From assembly GCF_001544535.1 (NCBI RefSeq), contig NZ_FCON02000003.1, positions 62,001-126,000 of the forward strand: 64,000 nt of DNA, in the 5' to 3' direction. The position numbers and the translations under genes are program-made. Each line of letters begins with the position of its first letter. The stretch's first letter is position 1. Under the pieces are notes generated by a model. It did no database searches. It was given only the letters and a program-made list of their open reading frames with translations, and was not told the origin of the DNA. The DNA comes from Caballeronia choica. GTDB taxonomy: Bacteria > Pseudomonadota > Gammaproteobacteria > Burkholderiales > Burkholderiaceae. Positions 1 to 9,607 of the stretch are shown piece by piece.

Positions 1-1695
1 GACCGTGAAATGGAAGCGCAGGTTCTCGACTCGATGGATCTGGAGCGCGAGCGCGGCATCACGATCAAGGCGCAGACCGCTGCGCTCACCTACAAGGCCC
101 GCGACGGCCAGATCTACAACCTCAATCTCATCGATACCCCGGGCCACGTCGACTTTTCCTACGAAGTCAGCCGCTCGCTGTCGGCGTGCGAAGGCGCGCT
201 GCTCGTCGTCGATGCCAGCCAGGGTGTCGAGGCGCAGACCGTCGCCAACTGCTATACCGCGATCGAACTTGGCGTGGAAGTCGTGCCGGTGCTGAACAAG
301 ATCGACCTGCCGGCGGCGAACCCCGAAAACGCGATCGAGGAAATCGAGGACGTGATCGGCATCCATGCCAGCGATGCCGTGCATTGCAGCGCCAAGACGG
401 GCCTCGGCGTCGAAGACGTGCTCGAAGCGCTGATCGCCAAGGTGCCGCCGCCGAAGGGCGACCCGGAAGCGCCCCTGCAGGCGCTCATCATCGATTCGTG
501 GTTCGACAACTACGTCGGCGTCGTGATGCTCGTGCGCATCAAGAACGGCACGCTGCGCCCGAAGGACAAGATCAAGATGATGGCGACCGGCGCGCAATAT
601 CCGGTCGAAAGCTTGGGCGTGTTCGCGCCGAAGGCGACCAACCTCGCGTCGCTGTCGGCGGGGCAGGTGGGCTTCATCATCGCGGGCATCAAGGAACTGA
701 CGGCGGCGAAGGTCGGCGATACGGTCACGCTCACCGCGCGGCCCGCGTCGGAACCGCTGCCGGGCTTCAAGGAAGTGAAGCCGCAGGTGTTCGCGGGGCT
801 CTATCCGATCGAAGCGAATCAGTACGACGCGCTGCGCGAATCGCTCGAAAAGCTGAAGCTGAACGACTCGTCGCTGCAGTACGAGCCGGAAGTGTCGCAG
901 GCGCTCGGCTTCGGCTTCCGTTGCGGCTTCCTCGGGCTCTTGCATATGGAAATCGTGCAGGAGCGGCTGGAACGCGAATTCGACATGGACCTCATCACGA
1001 CCGCGCCGACCGTGGTCTACGAGGTCGTGCAGCGCGACGGCACGGTGATCCAGGTCGAAAACCCGGCGAAGATGCCGGAGCCGCCGAAGATCGAGGAAGT
1101 GCGCGAGCCGATCGTCACCGTGAACCTGTACATGCCGCAAGAGTATGTCGGCTCGGTCATCACGCTGTGCACGAACAAGCGCGGCCAGCAGATCAACATG
1201 CAGTATCACGGGCGCCAGGTGCAACTCACCTACGAAATCCCGATGGCGGAAATCGTGCTCGACTTCTTCGACCGCCTGAAGTCCACGTCGCGCGGCTATG
1301 CGTCGATGGACTACGAGTTCAAGGAATACCGCGCCGCCGACGTCGTCAAGGTCGACATGCTGATCAACGGCGACAAGGTCGATGCGCTGTCGGTGATCGT
1401 GCACCGCTCGCAGAGCCAGCATCGCGGACGCGAAGTGGCGTCGAAGATGCGCGAGCTGATTCCGCGCCAGATGTACGACGTCGCGATCCAGGCGACCATC
1501 GGCGCGAACATCATCGCGCGCGAGAACATCAAGGCGCTGCGCAAGAACGTGCTCGCCAAGTGCTACGGCGGCGACATCACGCGCAAGAAGAAGCTGCTCG
1601 AGAAGCAGAAGGCGGGCAAGAAGCGGATGAAGCAGGTCGGCTCGGTCGAGATTCCGCAGGAGGCGTTCCTTGCCATTCTGCGCGTCGATGACTGA
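1..1695 (+). CDS. lepA: Elongation factor 4 (LepA), 5' end missing
   Basis: Ribosome-associated translational GTPase (EF-4/LepA), which acts on stalled or mistranslocated ribosomes. The frame is open from base 1. The P-loop (G1) and roughly the first 35 residues lie outside the window, judged against the usual length of about 600 residues. Visible are the switch I segment RGITIKAQ, the G3 box DTPGHVDF, the G4 box NKID, and the long LepA C-terminal half ending in a lysine-rich segment ([16 protein letters not shown]) typical of the family. It is followed after 78 bp by lepB on the same strand, the classical lepA-lepB order. There is no frameshift in the visible part. Confidence 0.97.
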   Translation, partial: DREMEAQVLDSMDLERERGITIKAQTAALTYKARDGQIYNLNLIDTPGHVDFSYEVSRSLSACEGALLVVDASQGVEAQTVANCYTAIELGVEVVPVLNKIDLPAANPENAIEEIEDVIGIHASDAVHCSAKTGLGVEDVLEALIAKVPPPKGDPEAPLQALIIDSWFDNYVGVVMLVRIKNGTLRPKDKIKMMATGAQYPVESLGVFAPKATNLASLSAGQVGFIIAGIKELTAAKVGDTVTLTARPASEPLPGFKEVKPQVFAGLYPIEANQYDALRESLEKLKLNDSSLQYEPEVSQALGFGFRCGFLGLLHMEIVQERLEREFDMDLITTAPTVVYEVVQRDGTVIQVENPAKMPEPPKIEEVREPIVTVNLYMPQEYVGSVITLCTNKRGQQINMQYHGRQVQLTYEIPMAEIVLDFFDRLKSTSRGYASMDYEFKEYRAADVVKVDMLINGDKVDALSVIVHRSQSQHRGREVASKMRELIPRQMYDVAIQATIGANIIARENIKALRKNVLAKCYGGDITRKKKLLEKQKAGKKRMKQVGSVEIPQEAFLAILRVDD

Positions 1696-1773
1696 CGGCA
1701 CGCCAGACACTGCCGTCAGCCAGACAAAGAGAACAACCGCGATAACAATCGCGATAACAACTGGAAACGATTG

Positions 1774-2667
1774 ATGAATTTTGCGTTGATTCTTTTGATC
1801 CTCGTCATCTTGACGGGTATTGCATGGGTGCTGGACAAGCTGGTGTTTCAGCCACAACGGCGGCGCGCCGCGGATGCCGCGGTCGCCGAATTCGACCGGC
1901 AGCAGGAGCGCATCGGCGAGCGTTTCGCCGATGAAAACGCGGCGCAAACGCGCGCGCGCCTGCGTGACGACAAGCTGCGCCAGCCGTGGTGGCTCGAATA
2001 CACGGCGAGCTTCTTCCCGGTCATTCTCGTGGTCTTCGTCGTGCGCTCGTTCGTGGTCGAGCCGTTCAAGATTCCGTCCGGGTCGATGGTGCCCACGTTG
2101 CTCGTCGGCGACTTCATCCTCGTCAACAAATACGAATACGGGCTTCGCCTGCCGATCAGCAACACCAAGCTGACCGACGGCAAACCGCTCTCGCGCGGCG
2201 ACGTGGTCGTGTTCCGCTATCCGAAGGACGAGTCGGTCGACTACATCAAGCGCGTGATCGGCCTGCCGGGCGACACGGTCGCCTATGAGAACAAGCAACT
2301 GACGATCAACGGCAAGCCCGTGCCCGAGACGCCGCAGCCCGATTACTTCGACGACGAACGCATCGGCTATGCGAAGCAGTTCATCGAAGACCTCGACGGC
2401 CGCAAGAACGCGATCCTGAACAATCCGCAAGTGCCGCCGTTCGTCATCGGCGCCGACGACTTCCCGTTCCGCGACAATTGCGTCTACAACGCGCAGGGCG
2501 TGACGTGCAAGGTGCCGTCGGGCCATTACTTCATGATGGGCGACAACCGCGACAACAGCGCCGACAGCCGCTACTGGGGCTTCGTGCCGGACAACAACAT
2601 CGTCGGTCGCGCGTTCTTCATCTGGATGAACTTCAGCAGCCTGAAGCGCATCGGTTCGTTCCATTGA
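1774..2667 (+). CDS. lepB: Signal peptidase I
   Basis: Membrane serine protease that removes signal peptides from Sec/Tat-exported proteins at the periplasmic face. The ATG at 1774 gives 297 residues; an in-frame TTG lies three bases earlier. TM1 covers about residues 2-24. A charged cytoplasmic loop follows, then TM2 (about residues 86-103) leading straight into the catalytic serine motif SGSMVPTL. The catalytic lysine is in DYIKRVIGLPGD, and the C-terminal box GDNRDNSADSRYWG is present. It lies between lepA and rnc as in other proteobacteria, and two stem-loops follow the stop codon. Confidence 0.97.
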   Translation: MNFALILLILVILTGIAWVLDKLVFQPQRRRAADAAVAEFDRQQERIGERFADENAAQTRARLRDDKLRQPWWLEYTASFFPVILVVFVVRSFVVEPFKIPSGSMVPTLLVGDFILVNKYEYGLRLPISNTKLTDGKPLSRGDVVVFRYPKDESVDYIKRVIGLPGDTVAYENKQLTINGKPVPETPQPDYFDDERIGYAKQFIEDLDGRKNAILNNPQVPPFVIGADDFPFRDNCVYNAQGVTCKVPSGHYFMMGDNRDNSADSRYWGFVPDNNIVGRAFFIWMNFSSLKRIGSFH

Positions 2668-2693
2668 TGCGCACGGTCCTCCTCTGATTCGCG

Positions 2694-2724
2694 CGGACAC
2701 GTCGCGCAACTCGCGGCGTGTCCG
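2694..2724 (+). terminator. Long stem-loop after lepB (terminator or RNase III-type processing hairpin)
   Basis: A 13-bp stem (2694-2706 pairs with 2712-2724, one G-U pair) closes a 5-nt loop. No U-run follows, so it is a poor intrinsic terminator. A perfect double-stranded RNA stem just ahead of rnc could instead be a processing site, by analogy with RNase III autoregulation in E. coli. That reading is inference. Confidence 0.5.
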
Positions 2725-2752
2725 TTCGAATGTCTCCTTGCTTCGAAACGGC

Positions 2753-2781
2753 GTGAAGAAGCGCGGCTAACGCCGCTTCAC
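2753..2781 (+). other. Second stem-loop in the lepB-rnc gap
   Basis: GTGAAG at 2753-2758 pairs with CTTCAC at 2776-2781, with further GCG/CGC pairing inside. Together with the hairpin at 2694-2724 it fills most of the 177-bp lepB-rnc spacer. Its function is unknown. Confidence 0.35.
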
Positions 2782-2809
2782 CACGCGTTTTCCTGGTTTC
2801 CCGGCCGGA

Positions 2810-2838
2810 TTCGCCCCTCCCGGCGCCCGCGTTATACT
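2810..2838 (+). promoter_or_regulatory. Putative sigma70 promoter for rnc
   Basis: A good -10 element, TATACT (2833-2838), follows a weak -35 (TTCGCC, 2810-2815) at 17 bp. The predicted start point falls at about 2844-2845, on the rnc ATG itself. If used, it would produce a leaderless or nearly leaderless rnc transcript. No Shine-Dalgarno sequence is visible before the ATG, which fits. Confidence 0.45.
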
Positions 2839-2844
2839 CTGTCC

Positions 2845-3915
2845 ATGCCCTCAACTCCGTTGGAAAGCCGGCTGCGGTATGAATTTCGCAATGCGGAATT
2901 GCTGCGCCAGGCAATGACCCACCGCAGTCACAGTGCCACGCACAACGAACGGCTCGAATTTCTTGGCGATTCCGTTCTAAATTGCGTGGTGGCTGCGCTT
3001 TTGTTCCAACGATTCGGAAAACTCGACGAAGGCGATCTTTCCCGCGTTCGCGCCAATCTCGTCAAACAGCAGTCGCTGTACGAGATCGCCCAGGCCCTGA
3101 ACGTGTCGGAAGCGCTCCGGCTGGGCGAAGGCGAACTGCGCAGCGGAGGTTTTCGCCGTCCATCGATACTCGCAGACACGCTCGAAGCCATCCTTGGCGC
3201 GGTCTTTCTCGACGGCGGCTTCGATGCGGCGCACACGGTCATCAAGCGTCTCTATACGCCGATCCTCGACCACATCGATCCGCGCACCATCGGCAAGGAC
3301 GCGAAGACGCTGCTCCAGGAATACCTGCAAGGCCACAAGATCGCGCTGCCGACTTATACGGTCGTCGCCACGCATGGCGCCGCGCACAATCAGCAATTCG
3401 AAGTGGAATGCACGGTGCCCAAGCTCGACGTGAAGGTGTCCGGCTCCGGCGCGAGCCGGCGCGCGGCCGAGCAGGCGGCGGCGAAGAAGGCGCTCGACGA
3501 TGTGATGGCTGCCGCGCCCGCGCTGGCCGTGAAGCCGAAGCGCAAGGGCGCGCGCTCGACGAAGCATGCCGAGCCGGAAGTCGTGCCCGGTGTGACCGGC
3601 GTGCAGACGGCGCTCGATTTGCGCTCGCCCGACAAGAAGGAGCGCGAGCGGCTGCGTGCCGCCGACGCGGCGCCGGTCGCCGTGATTCGCGCGGCGCATG
3701 TCGAGCCTTCGGCGGGATCGTTCGCAGGGGCTGAGAAGCCCGAGCGACATGTGATGCATCGGTCGGAGAAGGGCGCTGACGCACCCGCTTCACCGCCGAA
3801 TGCGGAAAAACTCGCGCCCGATGCCGCCGAAGCACAGCCGAGCGACGAGAATCAAGAAAGCCACCAGAGCCACGAGTTGCAGCAGGTCGCGCGCGCCGCC
3901 GATGCCGGCCGCTGA
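2845..3915 (+). CDS. rnc: Ribonuclease III with long C-terminal extension
   Basis: Double-strand-specific endoribonuclease for rRNA and mRNA processing. The ATG at 2845 gives 356 residues against about 226 in E. coli. The catalytic domain holds the signature [11 protein letters not shown] (about residues 36-46) and the second acidic site [15 protein letters not shown]. The dsRNA-binding domain (about residues 155-225) ends in [19 protein letters not shown]. The remaining 130 or so residues are low-complexity, rich in Ala, Lys, Glu and Pro, and probably disordered. Such tails occur in Burkholderia-group RNase III. It heads the rnc-era-recO-pdxJ-acpS run. Confidence 0.96.
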   Translation: MPSTPLESRLRYEFRNAELLRQAMTHRSHSATHNERLEFLGDSVLNCVVAALLFQRFGKLDEGDLSRVRANLVKQQSLYEIAQALNVSEALRLGEGELRSGGFRRPSILADTLEAILGAVFLDGGFDAAHTVIKRLYTPILDHIDPRTIGKDAKTLLQEYLQGHKIALPTYTVVATHGAAHNQQFEVECTVPKLDVKVSGSGASRRAAEQAAAKKALDDVMAAAPALAVKPKRKGARSTKHAEPEVVPGVTGVQTALDLRSPDKKERERLRAADAAPVAVIRAAHVEPSAGSFAGAEKPERHVMHRSEKGADAPASPPNAEKLAPDAAEAQPSDENQESHQSHELQQVARAADAGR

Positions 3916-3972
3916 CGCGCCATCCCAAGTCCCGGCGCCCGAGCGCGCCTCACGAATTTGCCGCACACACTT

Positions 3973-4872
3973 ATGAACGCTTCCACTCCCACTGGTTTTC
4001 GCTGCGGCATGGTCGCGATCGTCGGCAGGCCGAATGTCGGCAAGTCGACGCTGATGAACGCGCTCGTCGGCCAGAAGGTCAGCATCACGTCGCGCAAGGC
4101 GCAGACCACGCGCCATCGCATTACCGGCATTCATACGCTCGAGGACGCGCAGTACATCTTCGTCGATACGCCCGGCTTCCAGACCAAGCACAGCGGCGCG
4201 CTGAACCGGTCGTTGAACCGCGCGGTGACGTCCACGCTGAGTTCGGTCGACGCGATCCTGTTCGTGATCGAAGCCGGCCGCTTCGGCCCCGACGACCAGA
4301 AGGTGCTCGATCTCGTTCCAAAAGGCACGCCGACACTCCTGATCGCGAACAAGCTCGACCACGTCAAGGACAAGGACACACTGTTCCCCTTCATGCAGAA
4401 GATGAGCGCGCTGCATGAGTTCCGCGAGATCGTGCCGATGTCGGCGAAAAATCCCGACGACATCAAGCGCCTGATGGACGTCGTGAAGCCGTACCTGCCG
4501 GAAGGCGCGCCGATCTACGGTGAGGACGACCTGACCGATCGCAGTGAACGCTTTCTCGCCGCCGAAATCCTGCGCGAGAAGGTGTTCCGCTGGACCGGCG
4601 ATGAACTGCCGTACACGAGCACGGTGCTCATCGACAAGTTCGAGACCGAAGGCCGTCTGCGCCGCATTTTCGCGACGATCCTCGTCGAACGCGATACCCA
4701 CAAGGCGATGATCATCGGCCAGAAGGGCGCGAAGCTGAAGCAGATCAGCACCGAAGCACGGCTCGACATGGAGCGGCTCTTCGACGGCCCCATCTATCTG
4801 GAGACCTTCATCAAGGTGAAGAGCGGCTGGGCGGACAACGAGGCAGGACTGCGCGCCTATGGGTACGAATGA
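3973..4872 (+). CDS. era: GTPase Era
   Basis: Essential GTPase that binds the 3' end of 16S rRNA and assists 30S maturation. The ATG at 3973 gives 299 residues; an upstream TTG at 3958 is less likely. The P-loop GRPNVGKST, the switch region [13 protein letters not shown] and the NKLD box form the GTPase domain. The C-terminal KH domain carries the motif [10 protein letters not shown] (about residues 246-255). It overlaps recO by 14 bp, indicating translational coupling within the rnc operon. Confidence 0.97.
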   Translation: MNASTPTGFRCGMVAIVGRPNVGKSTLMNALVGQKVSITSRKAQTTRHRITGIHTLEDAQYIFVDTPGFQTKHSGALNRSLNRAVTSTLSSVDAILFVIEAGRFGPDDQKVLDLVPKGTPTLLIANKLDHVKDKDTLFPFMQKMSALHEFREIVPMSAKNPDDIKRLMDVVKPYLPEGAPIYGEDDLTDRSERFLAAEILREKVFRWTGDELPYTSTVLIDKFETEGRLRRIFATILVERDTHKAMIIGQKGAKLKQISTEARLDMERLFDGPIYLETFIKVKSGWADNEAGLRAYGYE

Positions 4873-5737
4873 CGCGTGGATGACCCGCAACCCGCAAGCC
4901 GATTCCGACGAATCCTTCGACGCCGAGCCCGGCCCCGCTCCCGCTCCGAAGAAGCGCCGTGCGTCGTCGACAGCGGGTGAGATGGCGCCTGCCGTCAAGC
5001 GATCGCGCGCCGCGCCGCGCTCCGATTTCCGCATCGCCGAGCAGCCCGGCTTCGTGCTTCACAGCTATCCGTATCGCGAGACGAGTCTCGTCATCGACGT
5101 GTTTTCGCGTGACTACGGCCGCGTGGCGCTGGTGGCGAAGGGCGCGAAGCGTCCGCATTCCGCGCTGCGCGGCGTGCTGCAGACGTTCCAGCCGCTCGGG
5201 CTTTCGTGGTCCGGCAGGGGCGAAGTCCGCACCCTGACCACAGCCGAATGGGTCGGCGGCATGTTGCCGCTCGGTGGCGATGCGCTCCTCTGCGGGTTCT
5301 ACGTCAACGAACTGCTGGTCAAGTTCTGTGCGCGTGAAGATGCGCATCCCGCGCTCTTCAACCACTACGTGCTGACGCTGTCGCGCCTCGCCCACGACGA
5401 ACCGCCCGTGCAGGTGTTGCGTTCGTTCGAGCGCGTGCTGCTGCGCGAAACCGGCTACGCGATGGCGTTGAACCGCACCATCACGCGCCAGCCGGTCGTC
5501 GCCGACCGGAAGTACGTCTTCGATCCCGAGCGCGGCGTGCGCGAGGCGTCGGATGAACTGCCGTCGCAATGGCCGGTGGTTTCCGGCCAGACGCTCCTCG
5601 ACATGGAGCAGGACGACTACAGCCGCCCGCAAACGGCGGCGCAAAGCAAGACGCTGATGCGCTTTTTGCTCAACGTCTACCTGGGCGGTACGCCGCTCGC
5701 CACTCGCCAGATCCTGATCGACCTGCAAAACCTATGA
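4859..5737 (+). CDS. recO: DNA repair protein RecO with N-terminal extension
   Basis: Recombination mediator of the RecFOR pathway, which loads RecA on SSB-coated gaps. The ATG at 4859 lies inside era and gives 292 residues; an in-frame ATG at 4880 would remove seven. The OB-fold starts near residue 58 ([20 protein letters not shown]) and is followed by the helical RecO domain. The first 55 or so residues are Pro/Ala/Lys-rich, low-complexity, and absent from E. coli RecO (242 residues). The cysteines of the zinc site seen in some RecO proteins are not evident. The stop overlaps the pdxJ start as ATGA. Confidence 0.94.
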   Translation: MGTNDAWMTRNPQADSDESFDAEPGPAPAPKKRRASSTAGEMAPAVKRSRAAPRSDFRIAEQPGFVLHSYPYRETSLVIDVFSRDYGRVALVAKGAKRPHSALRGVLQTFQPLGLSWSGRGEVRTLTTAEWVGGMLPLGGDALLCGFYVNELLVKFCAREDAHPALFNHYVLTLSRLAHDEPPVQVLRSFERVLLRETGYAMALNRTITRQPVVADRKYVFDPERGVREASDELPSQWPVVSGQTLLDMEQDDYSRPQTAAQSKTLMRFLLNVYLGGTPLATRQILIDLQNL

Positions 5738-6501
5738 GCTTCTTTCTGTCGTCCTCGTCGAATGTGATCGACCTCGGCGTGAATATCGATCACGTCGCCA
5801 CGCTGCGCAATGCGCGCGGCACGCAGTATCCCGACCCGATCCGCGCAGCGCTTCTCGCCGAGGAAGCCGGTGCCGACGTCATCACGCTGCATTTGCGCGA
5901 GGACCGCCGCCATATCGTCGATGCGGACGTGCGCACGCTGCGGCCGCTCCTCAAAACGCGCATGAACCTGGAGTGCGCGGTCACGAAGGAAATGCTCGAC
6001 ATCGCATGCGAGATCAAGCCGCACGACGTCTGCCTTGTGCCCGAAAAGCGCCAGGAGCTGACGACCGAAGGCGGGCTCGACGTCGCCGGCCAGTTCGAAG
6101 CGGTGAAGGCGGCCTGCCGGCAACTCGCCGATGCGGGCGCGCGGGTGTCGCTGTTCATCGACGCCGACGAAACGCAGATCCGTGCCGCACACGAAGCGGG
6201 CGCGCCGGTCATCGAGCTGCACACCGGACGCTATGCCGAAGCGCACGACCAAGCCGAACAGCAGCGCGAACTCGAGCGCGTGACGAAGGGCGTCGATTTC
6301 GGCAACTCGCTCGGTCTCAAGGTCAACGCCGGCCACGGCCTGCACTACACGAACGTGCAGCCGATCGCGGCGCTCGAGGGCATCGTCGAACTGAACATCG
6401 GCCATGCGATCGTTGCGCACGCCATCTTCGCCGGCTGGGAAAATGCCGTGCGCGAGATGAAGGCGATCATGGTCGCCTCGCGTCTCGCCGCCGCACGCTG
6501 A
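5734..6501 (+). CDS. pdxJ: Pyridoxine 5'-phosphate synthase
   Basis: Condenses 1-deoxy-xylulose-5-phosphate with 3-amino-2-oxopropyl phosphate in DXP-dependent vitamin B6 synthesis. The ATG overlaps the recO stop by four bases (ATGA); 255 residues. Family signatures are [17 protein letters not shown] near the N-terminus, the [14 protein letters not shown] segment with the catalytic His/Arg region, ECAVTKEM, and [11 protein letters not shown] near the C-terminus. These fit the TIM-barrel enzyme throughout. It sits between recO and acpS as in enteric bacteria. Confidence 0.97.
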   Translation: MSFFLSSSSNVIDLGVNIDHVATLRNARGTQYPDPIRAALLAEEAGADVITLHLREDRRHIVDADVRTLRPLLKTRMNLECAVTKEMLDIACEIKPHDVCLVPEKRQELTTEGGLDVAGQFEAVKAACRQLADAGARVSLFIDADETQIRAAHEAGAPVIELHTGRYAEAHDQAEQQRELERVTKGVDFGNSLGLKVNAGHGLHYTNVQPIAALEGIVELNIGHAIVAHAIFAGWENAVREMKAIMVASRLAAAR

Positions 6502-6513
6502 CCGGACGACGCC

Positions 6514-6918
6514 ATGGCGATCTATGGAATCGGCACGGACCTCGTGCAAGTGAGCCGCGTCGCGGCCGTCATGGAGCGCACGAAAGGGCGCTTCGCCGAA
6601 AAAGTGCTCGGCGCCGACGAACTGCGCATCTATCACGCGCGCCGCGCGCGCTCGGAAGTGCGCGGCCTCGCGTTCCTCGCGACGCGTTTCTCCGCGAAGG
6701 AAGCGTTCTCGAAAGCGATCGGACTCGGCATGCGCTGGCCGATGACCTGGCGCGCGCTGCAGACGCTCAACGAGCCGAGCGGCAAGCCGATGGTCGTCGC
6801 ATCGGGCGAACTGGCCGCATGGCTCGACGCGCGCGGCATCACGGCGAAAGTCACCGTCACCGACGAGCGCGACTACGCGGTGTCGTTCGTGATCGCGGAA
6901 ATCCCCGACCCCTCTTGA
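6514..6918 (+). CDS. acpS: Holo-[acyl-carrier-protein] synthase
   Basis: Transfers 4'-phosphopantetheine from CoA to apo-ACP. The ATG at 6514 gives 134 residues, the usual AcpS size. It begins [16 protein letters not shown] with the metal-binding Asp, and carries [14 protein letters not shown] with the second acidic ligand. It starts 12 bp after pdxJ and is clearly in the same transcription unit. The pairing with pdxJ is conserved in proteobacteria. Confidence 0.96.
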   Translation: MAIYGIGTDLVQVSRVAAVMERTKGRFAEKVLGADELRIYHARRARSEVRGLAFLATRFSAKEAFSKAIGLGMRWPMTWRALQTLNEPSGKPMVVASGELAAWLDARGITAKVTVTDERDYAVSFVIAEIPDPS

Positions 6919-6928
6919 AACCCTGCCT

Positions 6929-7966
6929 GTGAACTCACTGAAACGCACTCCCGGACCCGTCATGCTCGACGTGGTCGGCACGACGCTGACCGACGCGGAC
7001 ATTCGCCGCATCGCCCATCCGATGACGGGCGGCATCATCCTGTTCGCGCGCCACTTCACGGACCGCGCGCAGCTTGTCGCGCTGACTGACGCGATCCGCG
7101 ACGTTCGCGACGACATCCTGATTGCCGTCGATCATGAAGGCGGACGCGTGCAACGCTTTCGTACCGACGGCTTCACCGTGCTGCCCGCGCCGGGCAAGCT
7201 CGGCGAACTGTGGGACAGCGACGTGCTGCTCGCGACGAAAACTGCCACCGCCTTCGGCTACGTGCTCGCCGCCGAACTGCGCGCGTGCGGCATCGACATG
7301 AGTTTCACGCCGGTGCTGGACCTGAACTACGGCCAGTCGAAGGTGATCGGCGACCGCGCGTTGCACAGCGATCCGCGCGTCGTCGCGATGCTGGCGAAGA
7401 GCCTGAATCACGGGCTGCTGCTCGCCGGCATGGCGAATTGCGGCAAGCACTTCCCGGGGCACGGCTTTGCGTCGGCGGATTCGCACGTGTCGCTGCCGAC
7501 CGACGACCGTCCGCTCGAAGACATCCTCGCCGCCGATGTGAAGCCTTACGACTGGCTCGGGATGTCGCTGGCGTCGGTCATTCCGGCGCATGTGATCTAC
7601 ACGCAGGTCGACGAGAAGCCCGCCGGGTTCTCGCGCGTGTGGCTGCAGGAGATTCTGCGCGGCAGGCTGGGCTTCAACGGCGCGATCTTCAGTGACGATC
7701 TCTCGATGGAAGCAGCGCGCGCAGGCGGTACGCTGACAGAAGCCGCGCTGGCCGCGCTGACGGCGGGCTGCGATATGGTGCTGATCTGCAATCAGCCCGA
7801 GGAAGCGGAAAAAGTGCTGGAGCAACTGCGCTTCACGCCGTCGAAGGGTTCGCTTCAGCGTCTGAAGCAGATGCGCCCGCGCGGCAAGGCGTTGCATTGG
7901 GCCAAGCTCCAGTCGCACGTGGACTATCAGCAGGCGAAGTCGCTGCTCAAAAGCGCGCTCGGCTGA
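6929..7966 (+). CDS. nagZ: Beta-N-acetylhexosaminidase NagZ
   Basis: Cytoplasmic family GH3 enzyme that removes GlcNAc from anhydro-muropeptides during wall recycling. The GTG at 6929 gives 345 residues; an in-frame ATG at 6962 would shorten it by 11. Motifs are AVDHEGGRVQRF, KHFPGHG followed by ADSH (the flexible catalytic loop with the Asp-His dyad), and the nucleophile region FSDDLSMEAA. No signal peptide is present, as expected. It is the last gene of the operon and is followed by a strong bidirectional hairpin. Confidence 0.95.
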   Translation: MNSLKRTPGPVMLDVVGTTLTDADIRRIAHPMTGGIILFARHFTDRAQLVALTDAIRDVRDDILIAVDHEGGRVQRFRTDGFTVLPAPGKLGELWDSDVLLATKTATAFGYVLAAELRACGIDMSFTPVLDLNYGQSKVIGDRALHSDPRVVAMLAKSLNHGLLLAGMANCGKHFPGHGFASADSHVSLPTDDRPLEDILAADVKPYDWLGMSLASVIPAHVIYTQVDEKPAGFSRVWLQEILRGRLGFNGAIFSDDLSMEAARAGGTLTEAALAALTAGCDMVLICNQPEEAEKVLEQLRFTPSKGSLQRLKQMRPRGKALHWAKLQSHVDYQQAKSLLKSALG

Positions 7967-7982
7967 GCCGGGCGATCTCCGA

Positions 7983-8021
7983 AGCAAAAACGCCACGGCA
8001 GCGATGCCGTGGCGTTTTTGC
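7983..8021. terminator. Bidirectional rho-independent terminator between nagZ and the NtrC-type gene
   Basis: Perfect inverted repeat: GCAAAAACGCCACGGCA, a four-base loop, and its exact complement. A-runs and T-runs flank it on both sides, so it can stop transcription from both converging genes. Confidence 0.9.
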
Positions 8022-8045
8022 TTTGAGACCTGTGACGCTGAAGCG

Positions 8046-9434
8046 TTACGGCTCCAGCTTCATCCGCTGCAACTTGTTGTAGAGCGTCTTCGGGCTGATG
8101 CCGAGCAGCGTCGCCGCCCGGTGCCGCGTGCCGCCGACCGCGTCGAGCGTCGCGCGGATCAGCATGTCCTCGACGTCCGCGAGCGCCGTGCCGACCGTCA
8201 CCTGCACGCTGCTGCCGTTCAGTCCGCGTCCGCCCGAGCCGCCTTGCTCGTCGGCGCGCAGCGTCTCGATGACATCGCCCGACGCGTGATACGCGCGCCG
8301 CACGCGCTCGCGCAATTCCCGCACGTTGCCCGGCCATTCGTTCGCGAGACACTCGCGGATGAACGCCGGACTGATGCGCTTCGGCGACCCGCTCGTCAGC
8401 CCGGCAACGTGGTTCTCGCGATTGAGTTCGTCGACGAAATGTTCGGCGAAGAGCGCGATGTCGTCGTCGCGGTCGCGCAGCGGGGGCAGCGCGATCGACG
8501 ACGCGTTCAGCCGCAGGTACAGGTCCTCGCGCAGCGCGCCATCGGTGACGGCTTCTCTCACGGGCGTGCGGGTGGCGGCGATCAGCCGGAAGTCGGTCAT
8601 GATCCGGTTGCTGCCGCCGACGCGCATGAAGGTCTGCGAGTCGAGCGCGCGCAAGAGCGCTTCCTGCTGTGCGTTGGGCAGCGCGTCGATCTGCTCGAGG
8701 AAGAGCGTTCCGCCGCCCGCCTGTTCGAGCAGGCCGGGTTCGCGGTTCTCCGCCCCCGCGAACGCACCGCGCTCGTGGCCGAACATCAGGCTGTCCATCG
8801 AACGGTGGCTGGGTTCTTTTCCGGCGGCGGCGCAATCGAACGCCACGAACGGACCCTTGCGACGCCGGCTCAGTTCGTGAAGCGTGTGCGCGGCAATCTT
8901 CTTGCCCGTGCCCGGTGCCCCGCAGATCAGCACGGCGGCTTCGGTCGGCGCGGTTTGCTCGATCAGGTCGTAGACATGCTGGATCGTGCCGCTCCTGCCA
9001 AGCATCGCGCCGAAATGGCCGAGGTCACGCAGCGTGGCGCGCAGCGCCTGCACTTCCTCGGTCAGTTCATAAGGCCGAGGAATGCGGGCGAGCAGGCTGC
9101 GCAGACGCGGAATGTTGACGGGTTTCAGCAAATAATCCCAGATGCCGTGCCGCAATCCTTCGATCGCGCTTTCGACCGTTGCGTTGCCCGTCATCACGAT
9201 CACCGGCAACGCGCCGTCGGGCGGTTGCGCGGGCAGGCTCGGCAGCAGGTCGAGCCCGCTGCCATCGGGCAGGTTCAGGTCGATCAGCACGACATCGGGA
9301 ATGAAACGGGTGAGCGCCGCGCGGGCTTCGGCGAGCGTCGTCGCGGTGTCGACGGAAAAGCCGTCCGCCGACAGGATCGCGGACAGGCCGGACAGGCTAT
9401 TGGGATCGTCTTCGACAATCAGGGCGTGTGGCAT
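8046..9434 (-). CDS. NtrC-family response regulator with degenerate sigma54-interaction and Walker B motifs
   Basis: Three-domain regulator: receiver (about residues 1-115, phospho-acceptor Asp52, Thr82, Lys104), AAA+ domain (about 140-370), and Fis-type helix-turn-helix (GTRHRAATLLGISPKTLYNKL). The ATG at 9434 gives 462 residues; a GTG at 9443 is possible. The AAA+ core departs from the family at key points. The Walker A motif is GAPGTGKK (residues 172-179), the sigma54-contact loop reads GAFAGA (223-228) instead of GAFTGA, and Walker B ends LFLEQ (about 244-248) instead of LFLDE. The arginine-finger region REDLYLRLN is kept. It may therefore work as a DNA-binding regulator without remodelling sigma54. 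No partner kinase is adjacent, so target and signal are unknown. Confidence 0.88.
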   Translation of the reverse strand: MPHALIVEDDPNSLSGLSAILSADGFSVDTATTLAEARAALTRFIPDVVLIDLNLPDGSGLDLLPSLPAQPPDGALPVIVMTGNATVESAIEGLRHGIWDYLLKPVNIPRLRSLLARIPRPYELTEEVQALRATLRDLGHFGAMLGRSGTIQHVYDLIEQTAPTEAAVLICGAPGTGKKIAAHTLHELSRRRKGPFVAFDCAAAGKEPSHRSMDSLMFGHERGAFAGAENREPGLLEQAGGGTLFLEQIDALPNAQQEALLRALDSQTFMRVGGSNRIMTDFRLIAATRTPVREAVTDGALREDLYLRLNASSIALPPLRDRDDDIALFAEHFVDELNRENHVAGLTSGSPKRISPAFIRECLANEWPGNVRELRERVRRAYHASGDVIETLRADEQGGSGGRGLNGSSVQVTVGTALADVEDMLIRATLDAVGGTRHRAATLLGISPKTLYNKLQRMKLEP

Positions 9435-9607
9435 GGCGGACACAACGGTTGAAAATGGTCTGTAATTCGCTCGAGGCCGGGCGTCCGCATAACGGGCGAG
9501 CTGGCTGCCTGCGTGCCGTGGCCGGATGGTACTGCGCCAGTCCGGCTGCGGGCGCGCGGCGCCGCTTCGGTCTTCTGCGTCCTGCGCTTCTCCTTCCGTT
9601 CGAACCG

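Noticed and set aside
186-1691. 501-codon frame overlapping lepA
   Set aside because: A shadow frame of lepA made open by high GC; Arg-rich composition and no motif. Similar long shadows under carA, carB, ftsH, uvrC, ppk1 and ppx were left out for the same reason.
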